From Bolinopsis microptera (Eukaryota; Ctenophora; Tentaculata; Lobata; Bolinopsidae), in contig NC_087079.1 in NCBI RefSeq assembly GCF_026151205.1, positions 13,416,945 to 13,480,944 of the forward strand: a DNA stretch of 64,000 nt, in the 5' to 3' direction. Numbering within the stretch: the first letter of the stretch is position 1; each line of letters begins with the position of its first letter. Of the stretch, positions 32,939 through 44,031 are shown one piece after another. Below the pieces are notes generated by a model, which worked only from the letters and a program-made list of their open reading frames with translations, was not told the DNA's origin and did no database searches. The position numbers and the translations under genes are program-made.

Positions 32939-34332
32939 TTACATTCTGCTCTAAGCGTACAGGTTTAATTGAAATAAAAATAGAACTCTATAAATTAAAC
33001 GTTATCTCAGATTTAATTTTGTAAACATATTTTAAAATATTATCAGTATATATCAAAAACACTCCTTGTTTTTGAACAGAACTAATGAAATTAAATGAAA
33101 TGAAATGAGGTATTTATATTCCGCTCATATGATTAACCAACAACACAAGGAAGGTGGTTAACCATGTCAGAGCGGCTGACTCACTGACTAGACTGTGAGT
33201 GATGTGAGCAATAAATATGTAAGAGTGAACGAAAGTATAACTCATCATATAAGGCAAAGACAAAATTAAAACATCTTTTATTCTAATATATAAACCATAC
33301 TAAACTAAATAGAAGCTCAAGCAGTAGGGGTGCACGATAAAAATAAACTTACTCGGATTTTCAAAATTTTTGTACCATTGTTTTCTAGAGACTGTGAGAA
33401 TTTTCACAGTACCAAATTTGTTACACTTTTTGGAAAGATCACCTACTTTTTTAGCAAAAGTAGGTGTAAAAGTTGCGTAATTTGACGAAATTCGTTGATT
33501 TTTGTCGTATTATGTATTATTCTGTCATATCTTCGGTTCCTTGAATGAGATCATTTTGAAAATTGGCGAAGACATTCCGATACGGCTTCCATAACTGTCC
33601 GAAAAATTTGGTGGATATGATCACGGAGTAGATATATTAACAATTAATGAAAATGGGGCAAATTACGCTGCTTTTAGCTGTAACATTGAAGTTGAACATA
33701 TTGTCTGATGGTTGGATATGCTTTAAATTTTTCGGAAACTTTCTTTGTAAGTCTATTTAGTTAAAATTGAATCAAGGGAAGATTACTCAAAACGCATTTG
33801 TTTCAATTTCAAGAATTCTGTGCTGGCCGAAATTAGCGCTAAAAAACATCCTACAGTCGGCACGCGCGGCTAATTGTCGATGGTGCACTACCTAGAAGCA
33901 GAAACCATACAATACATGTGGGTATAATAAAGGTAAGTACAGTGACATAATCAATCATGAATTAAGAAAGAAACAGATCCTAGAAAGTTAGAGATCAAGA
34001 CATAAAATTGAGTGCGGTTATAAATAAAATCCAAGGTGTCTTGCAAAGTGAAGACAATGGAAAGAAAAAACATCAGAACTGATTATATAAATGATTCTTT
34101 AACATTCGCTTGAAACAGTTGGTATCAGTAGTATATCTCAACATCAGTGGAAGAGAGTTCCATGCAATCGGTGCATGGCTTGAGAAACGTCTGTCATCAA
34201 CTTTCATGGACTTGACAAACCAACTATATTGTCTGAAATGACTCCAAACTTATTCATCGAACACCTTTTCTATTTTTATTAACCAGCCATTTTAACAAAG
34301 GACCAGGTATCCATCAACAACTGCTGCTCCTT
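32939..34332. other. No gene recognised; 3' flank of the LDLa receptor gene
   Basis: AT-rich sequence. A minus-strand AATAAA at 34,275-34,280 is a plausible polyadenylation signal for the receptor gene to the right. A simple run of atgaaatgaaatgagg lies near 33,090. Confidence 0.4.
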
Positions 34333-34641
34333 CTACTTTTCCTCAAGCTCCTGCAGTTGTTGCTGCTCTACCTCCTGCTGCCTTACCTCTTGCTGCTCTA
34401 CCTCTTGCTGCTCTAGCTCCTGCGGCTCTAGCTCCTGCTGCTCTACCTCCTGCTGCTCCTGCTGCTCTACCTCCGGCTGCTCTACCTCCTGCTGCTCTAC
34501 CTCCTCCTGCTCTACCTCCTGCTGCTCCTGCTGCTCTACCTCCTGCTGCTCTACCTCCTGCTGCTCCTGCTGCTTAACCTCCTGCTGCTCCTGCTGCTCT
34601 ACCTCCTGCTGCTCTACCTCGTGCTGCTCTACCTCCTGCTA
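34333..34641 (-). pseudogene. Cut-off continuation of the receptor's Glu/Gln repeat tail
   Basis: Beyond the receptor stop (TAG, 34639-34641) the same frame stays open for 101 more codons, nearly all V-E-Q-Q-E repeats from a 15-bp unit (gtagagcagcaggag), to a second TAG at 34333-34335. Both stops are in phase (306 bp apart). Aligned to neighbouring units, the first stop is a CAG-to-TAG change with a silent GAG-to-GAA beside it. The AATAAA near 34,275 lies just beyond the second stop, which suggests the original protein ended there. Confidence 0.8.
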
Positions 34642-36474
34642 TTCTACCTCTTGCTGCTCTATCTCGTGCTGCTCTACATCCTGCTGCTCTACCTCCTGCT
34701 GCTCTACCTCCTGCACTTCTTGCTGCTCTACCTCCTGCTGCTCTACCTCCTGCTGCTGCTCGTTTATCTCCGGTTGCTCTTGTAGTTGTTCGTTCTGCTC
34801 CTCCTGCTCCCCCTGATTCTGTTGCTCCTGATATTCCTCCTGTTTCTGCTGTTCTATACGTTTCATGGTCGGATCAACAGCGGGTGAAATATTGTTTCTC
34901 TTTAAAGGTAAAAGGGTGAATGTTTTCTCTTTAAGCTTATATAACTTGGAAAAAAGATATGTTCTTAGAGGAATGTCATATAGGAGAGGGTTAATCACCG
35001 AATTTATTGGTAGAACAAGGATTGAAAATAGGGGATACCATGGCGTTGCATCTAAAACGTCGGCGTAGTGAAGGCAGCATGTAATGATGAACGGCACCCA
35101 GCATGCAAAATCCGTGAAAATAATCCATTGGGTAACTCTTTGTAGTTTGGCGTTTGCTTTCCTCGTAGGGTTGTTCATTTTATTTTTTTTGTTAGCAAGG
35201 CCTTTCAGTCTGTTTGCAGATTTCTTTGCCTTTGCTACTATTACCCCATAACAAACTGCTATCGTTACAAAACACGCGAAATCAAGGCAAATGATCACGA
35301 AAACAAAACCCTGTTGAGGATCATTCATTTTTACATAATACTTAAATAAGCAGACAGGTGCGTTTCCATAGAACGAAAGTTTGTAACGAGAAATCCCTCC
35401 ATAGTCATTGGAGAACATGTCATTAACGAGAACCTTTATTTGAGCCCAAGTGAGGTCCTCGGTTGCTATCCTGCCATAATACTTCTGAAGTATTTCTCGG
35501 TGTATATATTTATCCGGACAGCCAATAAACAATGAGTTTGTGTCATCGTATTTGACACCATTCACAAAGAAATCTTCTAGTTGTTCAACTAAGGGCAGCC
35601 AAGAAATAACTGATGAGACCACTAAAATAGTGAAAACTATTGCGACCACTTTCACCAAACTTTTGTTAGTGATTTCCTTGGGAACCGTTAAACTGTTTCG
35701 TATCCCTAGAACTCTAAGTAAGCCCAAAGTAGTCATGGATAGTAGGGACACCTGGGTGCCGGTACTGCTTATGATGCCTAGAGCGATACAGGTGTTACTG
35801 GAAAGCCAGTTTAGCTGGATCGAGCAGAAGGAGATATTGTGATATGAATTATAAACCGAGATCATGGTAAGGTAAATTCCAATCAAGAGGTCGCCCAAGC
35901 TGATCAGAATAGCCAACGTTTTGTTAAGAAGAGCAGCTTCCGATTTAGAAGTTTTGATATTAGAGATGTCCATGGTTACTGACCAAAAATTCAAGAATAG
36001 AGCTGACACACCAATGGCCCAAGCAACAATCTTAAGGAAAGTGCTGCTGACGATTTCTTGTCCACAGTTTTCATTGCATTCGTCTGAAATGTCGGAGCAG
36101 TGAATAGTGTTATCACATTTCTGGGTGATTGGAATGTACACGCCAGATTTATGACACTTGAAGTGGTTAATGCACTCTAACTCATCTGAACTATCTCCAC
36201 AATCATCAGCCAGGTCGCACACTTTGTCATAAGTGATACATTTGCTGTTTTCACAAAGGAATAAATCATTGCCGAGTTTTCCTGTTTTAAAATCTTTGAT
36301 CAGGAAAGTAAGTTTACCCTCTTTGTCTTTGGTGAATATTTTGTCACTATCGAATTGTCCACTACAAGAGTCCCACCTTAACGATCTCCCTAGCGGACAA
36401 GTTGCATTTATGCACCGTTCCAAACAGCTCATAAAAACGTAATACTCTCCATAAAAGTATCTACAGTCTTTCAT
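34639..36474 (-). CDS. LDLa-repeat 7TM receptor: last LDLa modules, 7TM domain and Glu/Gln tail
   Basis: A 611-codon frame; the first Met is probably internal to a longer protein. Residues 74-101 are a full LDL-receptor class A module (six Cys, calcium site CDLADDCGDSSDE); a second follows to about 133. TM1 spans about 145-170, then six more helices. TM2 has LGDLLIGIYL, TM3 ends LLRVLGI where E/DRY is usual (Arg kept, acidic residue replaced by Leu), TM6 has TDFACWVPF and TM7 has LPINSVINPLLYD. These TM motifs are those of leucine-rich-repeat/relaxin-type (LGR) class A receptors and molluscan GRL101-like receptors. I see no leucine-rich repeats between LDLa and TM1. The C-terminus is a Q/E repeat tail cut by a stop inside a minisatellite. 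It is a plasma-membrane G-protein-coupled receptor by family; the ligand is unknown. Confidence 0.85.
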   Translation of the reverse strand: MKDCRYFYGEYYVFMSCLERCINATCPLGRSLRWDSCSGQFDSDKIFTKDKEGKLTFLIKDFKTGKLGNDLFLCENSKCITYDKVCDLADDCGDSSDELECINHFKCHKSGVYIPITQKCDNTIHCSDISDECNENCGQEIVSSTFLKIVAWAIGVSALFLNFWSVTMDISNIKTSKSEAALLNKTLAILISLGDLLIGIYLTMISVYNSYHNISFCSIQLNWLSSNTCIALGIISSTGTQVSLLSMTTLGLLRVLGIRNSLTVPKEITNKSLVKVVAIVFTILVVSSVISWLPLVEQLEDFFVNGVKYDDTNSLFIGCPDKYIHREILQKYYGRIATEDLTWAQIKVLVNDMFSNDYGGISRYKLSFYGNAPVCLFKYYVKMNDPQQGFVFVIICLDFACFVTIAVCYGVIVAKAKKSANRLKGLANKKNKMNNPTRKANAKLQRVTQWIIFTDFACWVPFIITCCLHYADVLDATPWYPLFSILVLPINSVINPLLYDIPLRTYLFSKLYKLKEKTFTLLPLKRNNISPAVDPTMKRIEQQKQEEYQEQQNQGEQEEQNEQLQEQPEINEQQQEVEQQEVEQQEVQEVEQQEVEQQDVEQHEIEQQEVE

Positions 36475-36488
36475 TACGTCGGGTAGAA

Positions 36489-38336
36489 TTATCTCAGTAG
36501 TTTTATTCGACCAAAGATGTCTGTGTCAGGGAAAAGGAAACTTGTTTCTGAACAACTGTGATTGGAAAGATTTGATAATTCAATGAGTCCCTTAAGGCAA
36601 TGAAGTATTCGCAGTTTCATTTTGCTATCCCTTATTGCTATTGAAAATGGTATAGACTGAATTCTTGACACACTGCAGATTTCAATCTCATTCCCGCAAG
36701 ATTCTTTCCTATCACAAAGGTCAGAAAAACTAAGGAACTTTTGGTCCGAGTTGTAACATAGGAATACCTCGTCACATTCAGTTTCATCGTAACTAACAAG
36801 GTGATGATGTGTTGACCCCTTTCCACAAGTTGGCCAATTAGCACTTTCATCCTCACCATTCTTGCAGTCGACCAGTCCGTCATGCACCCAAGCAAAAGGA
36901 AAAGCAATGTCGTCTGCAATGTGTGAACGATATCTTCTCGTGCAATTCCTTGTTGTCATGATTTGGCATAGATCAATTGTTTCGTCACTGTTATCACCAC
37001 AATCTGGGTGACCATCACACAATAGATGCTTGTGTATGAAGCAGGAGCCGCTGCTATGAACACACGCCTTATCGATTCCATCGTCACATATTTGAGGAAT
37101 ATCACTACCATTACTAGCAGCTATGACACCATGTTGAAATCCAAAATCATTTATATTCTGCCGTTTGAGACAAAGGATTTGTTTAGCAATGGTGGTGTTA
37201 TATCCATGAACTTGGCATTCTATGCCAACTCTAGACGGGTCCGAGCAGTTGGTTTGGTCAATGTAATCGTCACAAAAGTCTATCATTCTGTTTGGGCTAT
37301 TCAAATAAACTGTGCTGTGAACTCTTGCGGCACATCGGGTATAATTGCGAAGTGGAACTATAACTCCGGTTCTTTTATTGAGGCACGTCGTTGATGTTTC
37401 ATTGATCACGCAATCCTTCTCGTCGCTCCCATCATCACAGTCCAGTTCTCCGTCACATACATGGTTCGCCGAAAAATAATTTTGGGAATTGTTAGCATCA
37501 TCGCCGGCACACTGAACGCCGTACTGAAAACCATTACAAAAACTTTCGTCCCAACAAATTCTATCAGAATGGAACTGGTCGCAAATCAGATCACACAAGT
37601 GAGTGTCCTCTTCGTAATTACAAAATGCTTCATCTAGGTCCGTGTTAACGCAGTCATTATTCCCGTCACATGAGCGGACCCCGTTAAGTGAGTCAGAATA
37701 GACGTCTTCCACATGATCAAATTTCCTTTCAGTTTTAGCACAGTAATAATTAATATCCACATGGGTATTCACCTGGTTTGAGAATATCAAGATTATTATT
37801 ATAAAGTTTTGGTCACGTTGATATGTACCACAACATTGTGCAAAAAAACTTTTTGACGAGTTGAACTAGGTGACATAAAATAATCGAGAGGTTTTGTATT
37901 CTATTAAAAAATAAAATCGATTACCTGCCATTGAACTGGTTGCTAAACTAGAAGATGGTTCAATTTGTAGAATAATTGATCTTGTTCCACAGGCTTGGTA
38001 GAAATATGGGTCATTTGAACATAATTTATCAACTGCAATGTACTTACTTCTGAAAATATTACACATCATGTAGCTAAGTAATGATGACAAGTACAATATT
38101 GGATTCATGATAATCTTGTGTTTAAACTCTAATCTAATGTCTTATATTCTCCAGAAAACATCGAAACTTTGAATTATTTTACCTGCCGAATTGCACATAA
38201 ATGACTGTATAGAACTGAGATGAGGTTATACACTTGTAGAAATGATTTTTGTGCGATGTTTCATTCGCGTGTTCTTCACAAGCGTACTTGAGGAAGCCTC
38301 CATCATTTTGAATCTCGCAACGTGGAATAAAACTTT
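36489..38336 (-). CDS. LDLa-repeat receptor ectodomain (upstream exons of the 7TM gene)
   Basis: Three exons upstream of the 7TM frame. Exon 38336-38183 (50 codons, Cys-containing) joins exon 38049-37925 by a phase-2 GT-AG intron giving FGR-SKYIAV. The main exon, from an acceptor at 37772 down to 36489, encodes about five LDLa-like modules, for example HVCDGELDCDDGSDEKDC and LLCDGHPDCGDNSDE, plus many N-glycosylation sequons. Two junctions do not fit. The donor at 37925 is phase 1 but the 37772 acceptor needs phase 0. The ectodomain frame also hits a stop at 36489 while the 7TM frame is shifted. A donor at TGCAGTGT|GTCAAG with the CACAG acceptor near 36,522 would repair the second. No signal-peptide exon was found. 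Either introns are missed, the assembly has indels, or the gene is decaying. Confidence 0.7.
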
Positions 38337-38459
38337 CTGGAAAACATGTTTTTCGTTATGAATTATGTAAGCACATTTCTCAATCACAACTATTTGACCT
38401 TATATTATGAAAATATGGAGGGAAAAAATAAGTTTAGGCATATTGATTTAGTTATATCA

Positions 38460-38782
38460 CAGTGCTGGCAAGCACGACCGGTGCATTTATTGTGGGTATA
38501 CTATGTACCCCCTTTACTATTATACCCCTTTTACTATTATACCCCCTTTGGTACACGTTACAAGCCTCTTTCGTGCACGCGAAGCGTGCACTCCGGCCGG
38601 AGGAGGCGGCCGAAGGCCGCCGCCTCCGGCAGGAGTTTTTCAGGCATTAAGACTCATCGGAAGTCGTTCAGCAGATTTATTTTTAGTTCAAAACATTCTA
38701 ATTTGATGTCAAAGATGACAGGAATAAAAAATAGTTATGTTGAGATTTTTAAGAAATTTGCATAAAATACTCGCCAGCACTG
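38460..38782. mobile_element. hAT-like MITE with GC-rich hairpins, copy 1
   Basis: TIRs CAGTGCTGGCAAG and CTCGCCAGCACTG. The flanks TTATATCA and TTATACGA match at six of eight positions, consistent with an 8-bp hAT target duplication. Inside are short tandem cccctttactattata units, then two adjacent hairpins: gtgcacgcgaagcgtgcac and a longer ggcggccgaaggccgcc stem. No transposase. ORFs reading through it are artefacts. Confidence 0.75.
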
Positions 38783-38981
38783 TTATACGAAATTCGGTAA
38801 AAAACCCAAAATCGCCATATTCAGGAGCCTTAAAAACCATGTTAAAATCGAGTTAGAGATCTGAAATTTTTCAGGGCGTCTAGACGTTGACCAAATCGAC
38901 TGCAAAAAAAGTTGCAGGTTTCAGGAACATCGGGAAGTGGGTTTTCTAGAACCCCTGTTTTACGACAGATTGTCGTGATCA
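38783..38981. repeat. Spacer repeat B between hAT-like MITEs
   Basis: About 195 bp from ttatacgaaattcggtaaaa to ttacgacagattgtcgtgat. It is repeated at 39,336-39,535 and inverted at about 43,266-43,466 and 43,836-44,031. It always adjoins a MITE copy, so the MITE and spacer were amplified together. Confidence 0.75.
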
Positions 38982-39335
38982 CAGTGCTGGCAAGCACGAC
39001 CGTTGCATTTATTGTGGGTATACTATGTTCCCCATTTACTATTATACCCCCTTTACTATTATACCCCCTTTACTATTATACCCCTTTTACTATTATACCC
39101 CCTTTGGTACACGTTACAAGCCTCTTTTGTGCACGCGAAGCGTGCACTCCGGCCGGAGGCGGCGGCCGAAGTGCGAAGGCCGCCGCCTCCGGCACGAGTT
39201 TTCCAGGCATTAAGACTCATCGGAAGTCGTTCAGCAGATTTATTTTTAGTTCAAAACATTCTAGATGATGACAGGAATAAAAAATAGTTATGTTCAGATT
39301 TTTAAGAAATTTGCATAAAATACTCGCCAGCACTG
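38982..39335. mobile_element. hAT-like MITE with GC-rich hairpins, copy 2
   Basis: Same TIRs and hairpin module as copy 1, with more cccctttactattata units and a gtgcgaag insertion in the second hairpin loop. It sits tandem to copy 1 across the spacer repeat. Confidence 0.75.
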
Positions 39336-39558
39336 TTATACGAAATTCGGTAAAAAACCCAAAATCGCCATATTCAGGTGCCCTAAAAACCATGTTAAAA
39401 TTGAGTTAGAGATCTGAAATTTTTCAGGGCGTCTAGACGTTGACCAAATTGACTGCAAAAAAAGTTTCAGGTTTCAGGAGCATCGGGAAATGAGTTTTCT
39501 AGAACCCGTGTTTTACGACAGATTGTCGGGACATGTACAAACAGATATTCATATACAT

Positions 39559-39922
39559 ATATTTGACCAAAACCCATAATTATGGGTAGAGTGGAGCGCT
39601 GCCAGTGTCTCTCATTCCCAAACAAAAGGCAATGATATCAATTTGAATGACCGTTATCAAATGCAAAATGATACCGAGAATGAAATCGGTCGCTCGCTTT
39701 TCCCACTCATTCATGGCTTACGAATTGTAATAAGTTTCGATTTATAACATGTAATCTATTTCAATTGTAAATGAATGGGAAAAGCGAGCGACCGATTTCA
39801 TTCTCGGTATCATTTTGCATTTGATAACGGTCATTCAAATTGATATCATTGCCTTTTGTTTGGGAATGAGAGACACTGGCAGCGCTCCACTCTACCCATA
39901 ATTATGGGTTTTGGTCAAATAT
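39559..39922. mobile_element. Fold-back element, copy 1
   Basis: A 364-bp near-perfect palindrome (paired coordinates sum to 79481) beginning atatttgaccaaaacccata and ending with its complement. The arms are about 150 bp and the loop about 60 bp. There is no coding capacity. Confidence 0.85.
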
Positions 39923-40948
39923 CATCTCTTTTTGATTATAATGTCAGGGTACTTTACAAAGCCGAAATGTAAACTCATAACTTCATTAATATTAATAAGG
40001 AGGTGATTTCAACAATTTCGAAATTTTTCCTTTAAAAACATTTCCTTGTGTTTAGGTAAGCATATCAGTCGATCACTGACTGATTATGCCACTTTATACT
40101 CATTCAAGTTGGCATTAAATTCATATATAATGACATTGAACTGTCGTGGCAAAGCAGAATTTGTTCAAAATCACGAATGAGCAAAATTTGAACCTTTCGC
40201 ACGTGCAAACCTTCAGCGGAAGTTGCGTGCGCATCCAATATTGAATCACCGTAAATTTTTGCATCATGGTGTTTTAAATATAGTTTGATAAGCATGAAAA
40301 GTTTCAAAGTATTTCAAGAAGAACTGTTATCACAACGGCACTCCAAAGTTGACGGAAATTGGTGAAAACAGCAATTTTCAGTGATTTTAGCAATTTTCTA
40401 TCAATTTGGGCGTGGCCCCACGTGTGTAACTTTTCGATTTTCAACTTTAAAACTAGCCTATGACACAATTTAGACCTTTAGGAAGCAAAACTGAGCTCCA
40501 CAACCCAAGGGATGGTGTAACACCAGAGAATACTAGAACGTAAAATTAGCGTTTTTATAAAATTATTCTTTAAAAAAGCACTAACTTCAATAGCGAATAT
40601 CTTTATGAAGGAGCAAGCTAGAAAAACTTTCCGGTAGATTTTCAGAATGCTTGAACAATTATCTAAGGTAAAAATGTCCTCAGATTTTATATAAAATAAC
40701 TTCTTAATAGCGTAAAATCGATTTTAAAAGTGATTACTTTGTCAAAAATCAAGTTTTTAAAATGGTTAACTTGATGACGTCATCAAGTGGTGATGACGAC
40801 GTTAAATTACTTTTAAATATAATTTAAACTAAAGTATAAATAATTATCTTTAAGACCTGAGGTCCGAAATGGCTGTATCTTTAAAGCTTTTGAATCTACG
40901 GACACCTAAATATAGCCTATAATTGTCTGGCAAAGCGTCTATCCCTGA
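39923..40948. repeat. 1-kb duplicated unit, copy 1
   Basis: From atcatctctttttgattata to caaagcgtctatccctgaat. It is homologous to 41,465-43,248 once a 763-bp transposon there is removed. A minus-strand ORF of 67 codons (40104-40307) is conserved in both copies (41640-41843) at the same position and length. Since the DNA itself is conserved, this is weak evidence for coding. Confidence 0.75.
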
Positions 40949-41464
40949 ATATTTTACCAAAACCCATAATCATGGGTAGAGTGGACCGCTGTCAGTGTCT
41001 CTCTTTCCCAAACAAAAGGAATTGATATTACTTTGATTGACTGTTCTCAAATGTAAAATGATACCGAGAATGAAATCGGTCGCTCGCTTTTCCCATTCAT
41101 TTACAATTGTAATAGATTAAGAAGAACTACCCAAAGGCAGCTGTACTCGGCAATGAAGATTTAATAAACTTCAGCTAATTCAATAAGTAATACTAATAAC
41201 TACCACCCTTCCCCCGAAATACTAGGTATCGACCCGAACGCAACCCAAAGAGATTTTTACAGCATCTGATTGATGTAATCAATCGAAACTTATTACAATT
41301 CGTAAGCCGTGAATGAATGGGAAAAGCGAGCGACCGATTTCATTCTCGGTATCATTTTACATTTGAGAACGGTCAATCAAAGTAATATCAATTCCTTTTG
41401 TTTGGGAAAGAGAGACACTGACAGCGGTCCACTCTACCCATGATTATGGGTTTTGGTAAAATAT
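40949..41464. mobile_element. Fold-back element, copy 2, with extended centre
   Basis: Same ends as copy 1 (tttaccaaaaccca), but the centre carries about 150 extra bases including actaggtatcgacccgaacg. That extra segment recurs next to the half copy at 44,190-44,459. Confidence 0.8.
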
Positions 41465-42133
41465 CATCTCTTTTTGATTATAATGTCAGGGTACTTTATA
41501 AAGTCGAAATATAAACTGATATCTTCATTAATAAGGAGGAAGTTTCAACGATTTCGAAATTTTTCCTTTAAAAACATTTCCTTGTGTTTAGGGAAGCATA
41601 TCGGTCGATCACTGACTGAATATGCCACTTAATACTCATTCAAGTTGGCATTAAATTCATATATAATAACATTAAACTGTCGTGGCAAAGCAGAATTTGT
41701 TGGAAATCACGAATGAGCAAAATTCTCACCTTTCGCACGTGCAAACTTTGAGCAGACGTTGCGTGAGCATCCAATATTGAATCGCCGTAAATTTTTGCAT
41801 GTAATTGTTGTATATATAGCTTGATAAGCATGCAAAGTTTCAAAGTATTTCAAGAAGAACTGTAATCACAACGGCACTCTAAAGTTGACAGAAAATGACG
41901 AAAACAGCAATTTTCAGTGATTTTAGCGATTTTCTATCAATTTGGGCGTGTCCCAACGTGTGCAACTTTTCGATTTTCAACTTTAAAACTAGCCTAATGC
42001 ACAATTTATACCTATAGGAAGCAGAACTGAGCTCCACAATCCAAGACATGGCCCAACACCAGAGAATACTAAATCGCAAATTTGACGTTTTTATAAAATA
42101 ATTCTTCAAAAAAGCACAAACTTCAATGACATA

Positions 42134-42896
42134 CCTTAGTACAGAATATTTGTACGTCACGAGTTTTGTACGGATATTTTTTATACGGCATTAGTTTTAT
42201 ACGATTGCATCAATCTCCCAAAGAACAGAAAAAAATCCGTTTAGTGACTAGAAAATAGAAATATAGAAATTAATCAATCAGTGTAAGACGAGAAAACGGA
42301 TCCACTAAGCCATTAGTGTCCATTATGTTCTGTGCGTCTCTTAATGATTTTACTGCTTTCCAAATTCCTGCAGCTTTCCACCCTTGCAGAATGTTTTGTT
42401 TGCCTTCTGGTCCCTGAAAGTAAGCAAACGCTTTCGTGATAGTCTTTGCGTGCAAATTTCGTAGAATAGGCTTTCCTGTGTTAACTTTAATGTCATCTAT
42501 TCGCGGAGAAATCTGAAGACATCTAGTAATCTCAGCACTGATATATTCTGCACTGTCATCTTGCTCGATTCGTTTCAATGTACGGTTTACCGTCAGATCA
42601 AGAGGAGAAAGCAAATGGGTGAGGTTCTTAGGTACATCACTAGCAACTATATTCAATGATGGCAATAGGTTCTGTACTTTAGATGCAGTATGACCACGGA
42701 AATCATCCCATATTAAGAGTGCCTTTTGATTTTATGGGAGTCCTAGTTTCTTGATAACTTGATCAACATACGGCTTGAGAATGGAAAATTTATACGACAC
42801 AAAATTTATAACCCATAAATTTTATACGACATAAATATTATACGAAAAATCGAAATTCGTATAAATATTGTGATGTATAAATATTGTGTACTAAGG
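42134..42896 (-). mobile_element. pogo/Tigger-like DNA transposon remnant
   Basis: A 763-bp insertion with TIRs CCTTAGTACAgAATATTTgTA and its right-end complement (tgtactaagg), flanked by TA on both sides as expected for the Tc1/mariner/pogo superfamily. It contains the end of a DDE transposase on the minus strand. The paralogous unit at 40.6 kb lacks it, so the boundaries are well fixed. Confidence 0.8.
42270..42730 (-). pseudogene. pogo-type DDE transposase, degenerate C-terminal fragment
   Basis: The frame reads ALLIWDDFRGHTASKVQNLL, then SDVPKNLTHLLSPLDLTVNR and a C-terminal helical region. D-x-FRGH and the PKN-T-L-PLD motif are the second catalytic Asp region and its follow-on in the DDE_1 (pogo/Jerky/CENP-B-type) family. 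A TAA stop interrupts the frame just upstream of this motif, and the N-terminal DNA-binding domains are absent, so it cannot make active transposase. Confidence 0.7.
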
Positions 42897-43466
42897 TATA
42901 TCTTTATGAAGGAGCAAGCTAGAAAAACTTTCCGGTAGATTTTCAGAATGCTTGAACAATTATCTAAGATGAAAATTTCCTCAGATTTTGAATAAAATTA
43001 CTCCTTAATGGTTTAAAATTAATTTTAAAAGTTATTACTTTGTCAAAAATCAAGTTTTAAAAATGGTTAACTTGATGACGTCATCAAGGGGTGTTTATGA
43101 CGGCGTATAATTTTTTTATACAATGTAAACTAAAGTATAAACAATTATTTGCAAAACCTGTGGTCGGAAATGGCTGTATCTTTTATACTTTTGAATTTAT
43201 GGACAATTAAATACAGGCTTCAATTGACTGGCAAAGCGTCTATCCCTGAATATATGTATATATGTATGTATCACGACAATCTATCGTAAAACAGGGGTTC
43301 TAGAAAACCCACTTCCCGATGCTCCTGAAACCTGAAACTTTTTTTGCAGTCGATTTGGTCAACGTCTAGACGCCATAAAAAATTTCAGATCTCTAACTCA
43401 ATTTTAACATGGTTTTTAAGGCACCTGAATATGGCGATTTTGGGTTTTTTACCGAATTTCGTATAA

Positions 43467-43806
43467 CAGTGCTGGCGAGTATTTTATGCAAATTTCTTAA
43501 AAATCTCAACATAACTATTTTTTATTCCTGTCATCTTTGACATCAAATTAGAATGTTTTGAACTAAAAATAAATCTGCTGAACGACTTCCGATGAGTCTT
43601 AATGCCTGAAAAACTCGTGCCGGAGGAGGCGGCCTTCGGCCGCCGCCTCCGGCCGGAATGCACGCTTCGCGTGCACGAAAGAGGCTTCCGACGAGTACCA
43701 AAGGGGTTATAGTAGTAAAGGGGGTATAATAGTAAAGGGGGTACAATAGTTAAGGGGGTACATAGTATACCCCCAATAAAGACACCGCTCGTGCTTGCCA
43801 GCACTG
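43467..43806. mobile_element. hAT-like MITE with GC-rich hairpins, copy 3 (inverted)
   Basis: Inverted relative to copies 1 and 2, with the same TIRs (CAGTGCTGGCGAG, CTTGCCAGCACTG) and GC-rich hairpin module near 43,617-43,672. Spacer B lies inverted on its left, so 38.4-39.5 kb and 43.3-44.2 kb form a large inverted pair. Confidence 0.75.
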
Positions 43807-44031
43807 TGATATATATATATGTATATATGTATATATCACGACAATCTGTCGTAAAACAGGGGTTCTAGAAAACCCATTTCCCGGTGCTCCTGAAACTTGA
43901 AACTTTTTTTACAGTCGATTAGGTCAACGTCTAGACGCCCTGCAAAGTTTCAGATCTCTAACTCAATCTTAACATGGTTTTTAAGGCACCTGAATATGGC
44001 GATTTTGGGTTTTTTACCGAATTTCGTATAA

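Larger units (their letters stand above)
41465..43248. repeat. 1-kb duplicated unit, copy 2, split by a pogo-like insertion
   Basis: Homologous to 39,923-40,948 before 42,131 and after 42,897. Copy 1 provides the empty insertion site for the element between those points. Confidence 0.75.

Noticed and set aside
37866-38108. MNPILYL... as a signal peptide and start of the LDLa receptor
   Set aside because: A phase-2 acceptor inside this ORF joins perfectly to an upstream exon at 38,183, so these first residues are intronic.
40104-41843. Conserved 67-codon ORF pair as a real small gene
   Set aside because: The whole 1-kb unit is duplicated, so conservation of the ORF is not evidence of selection on protein.
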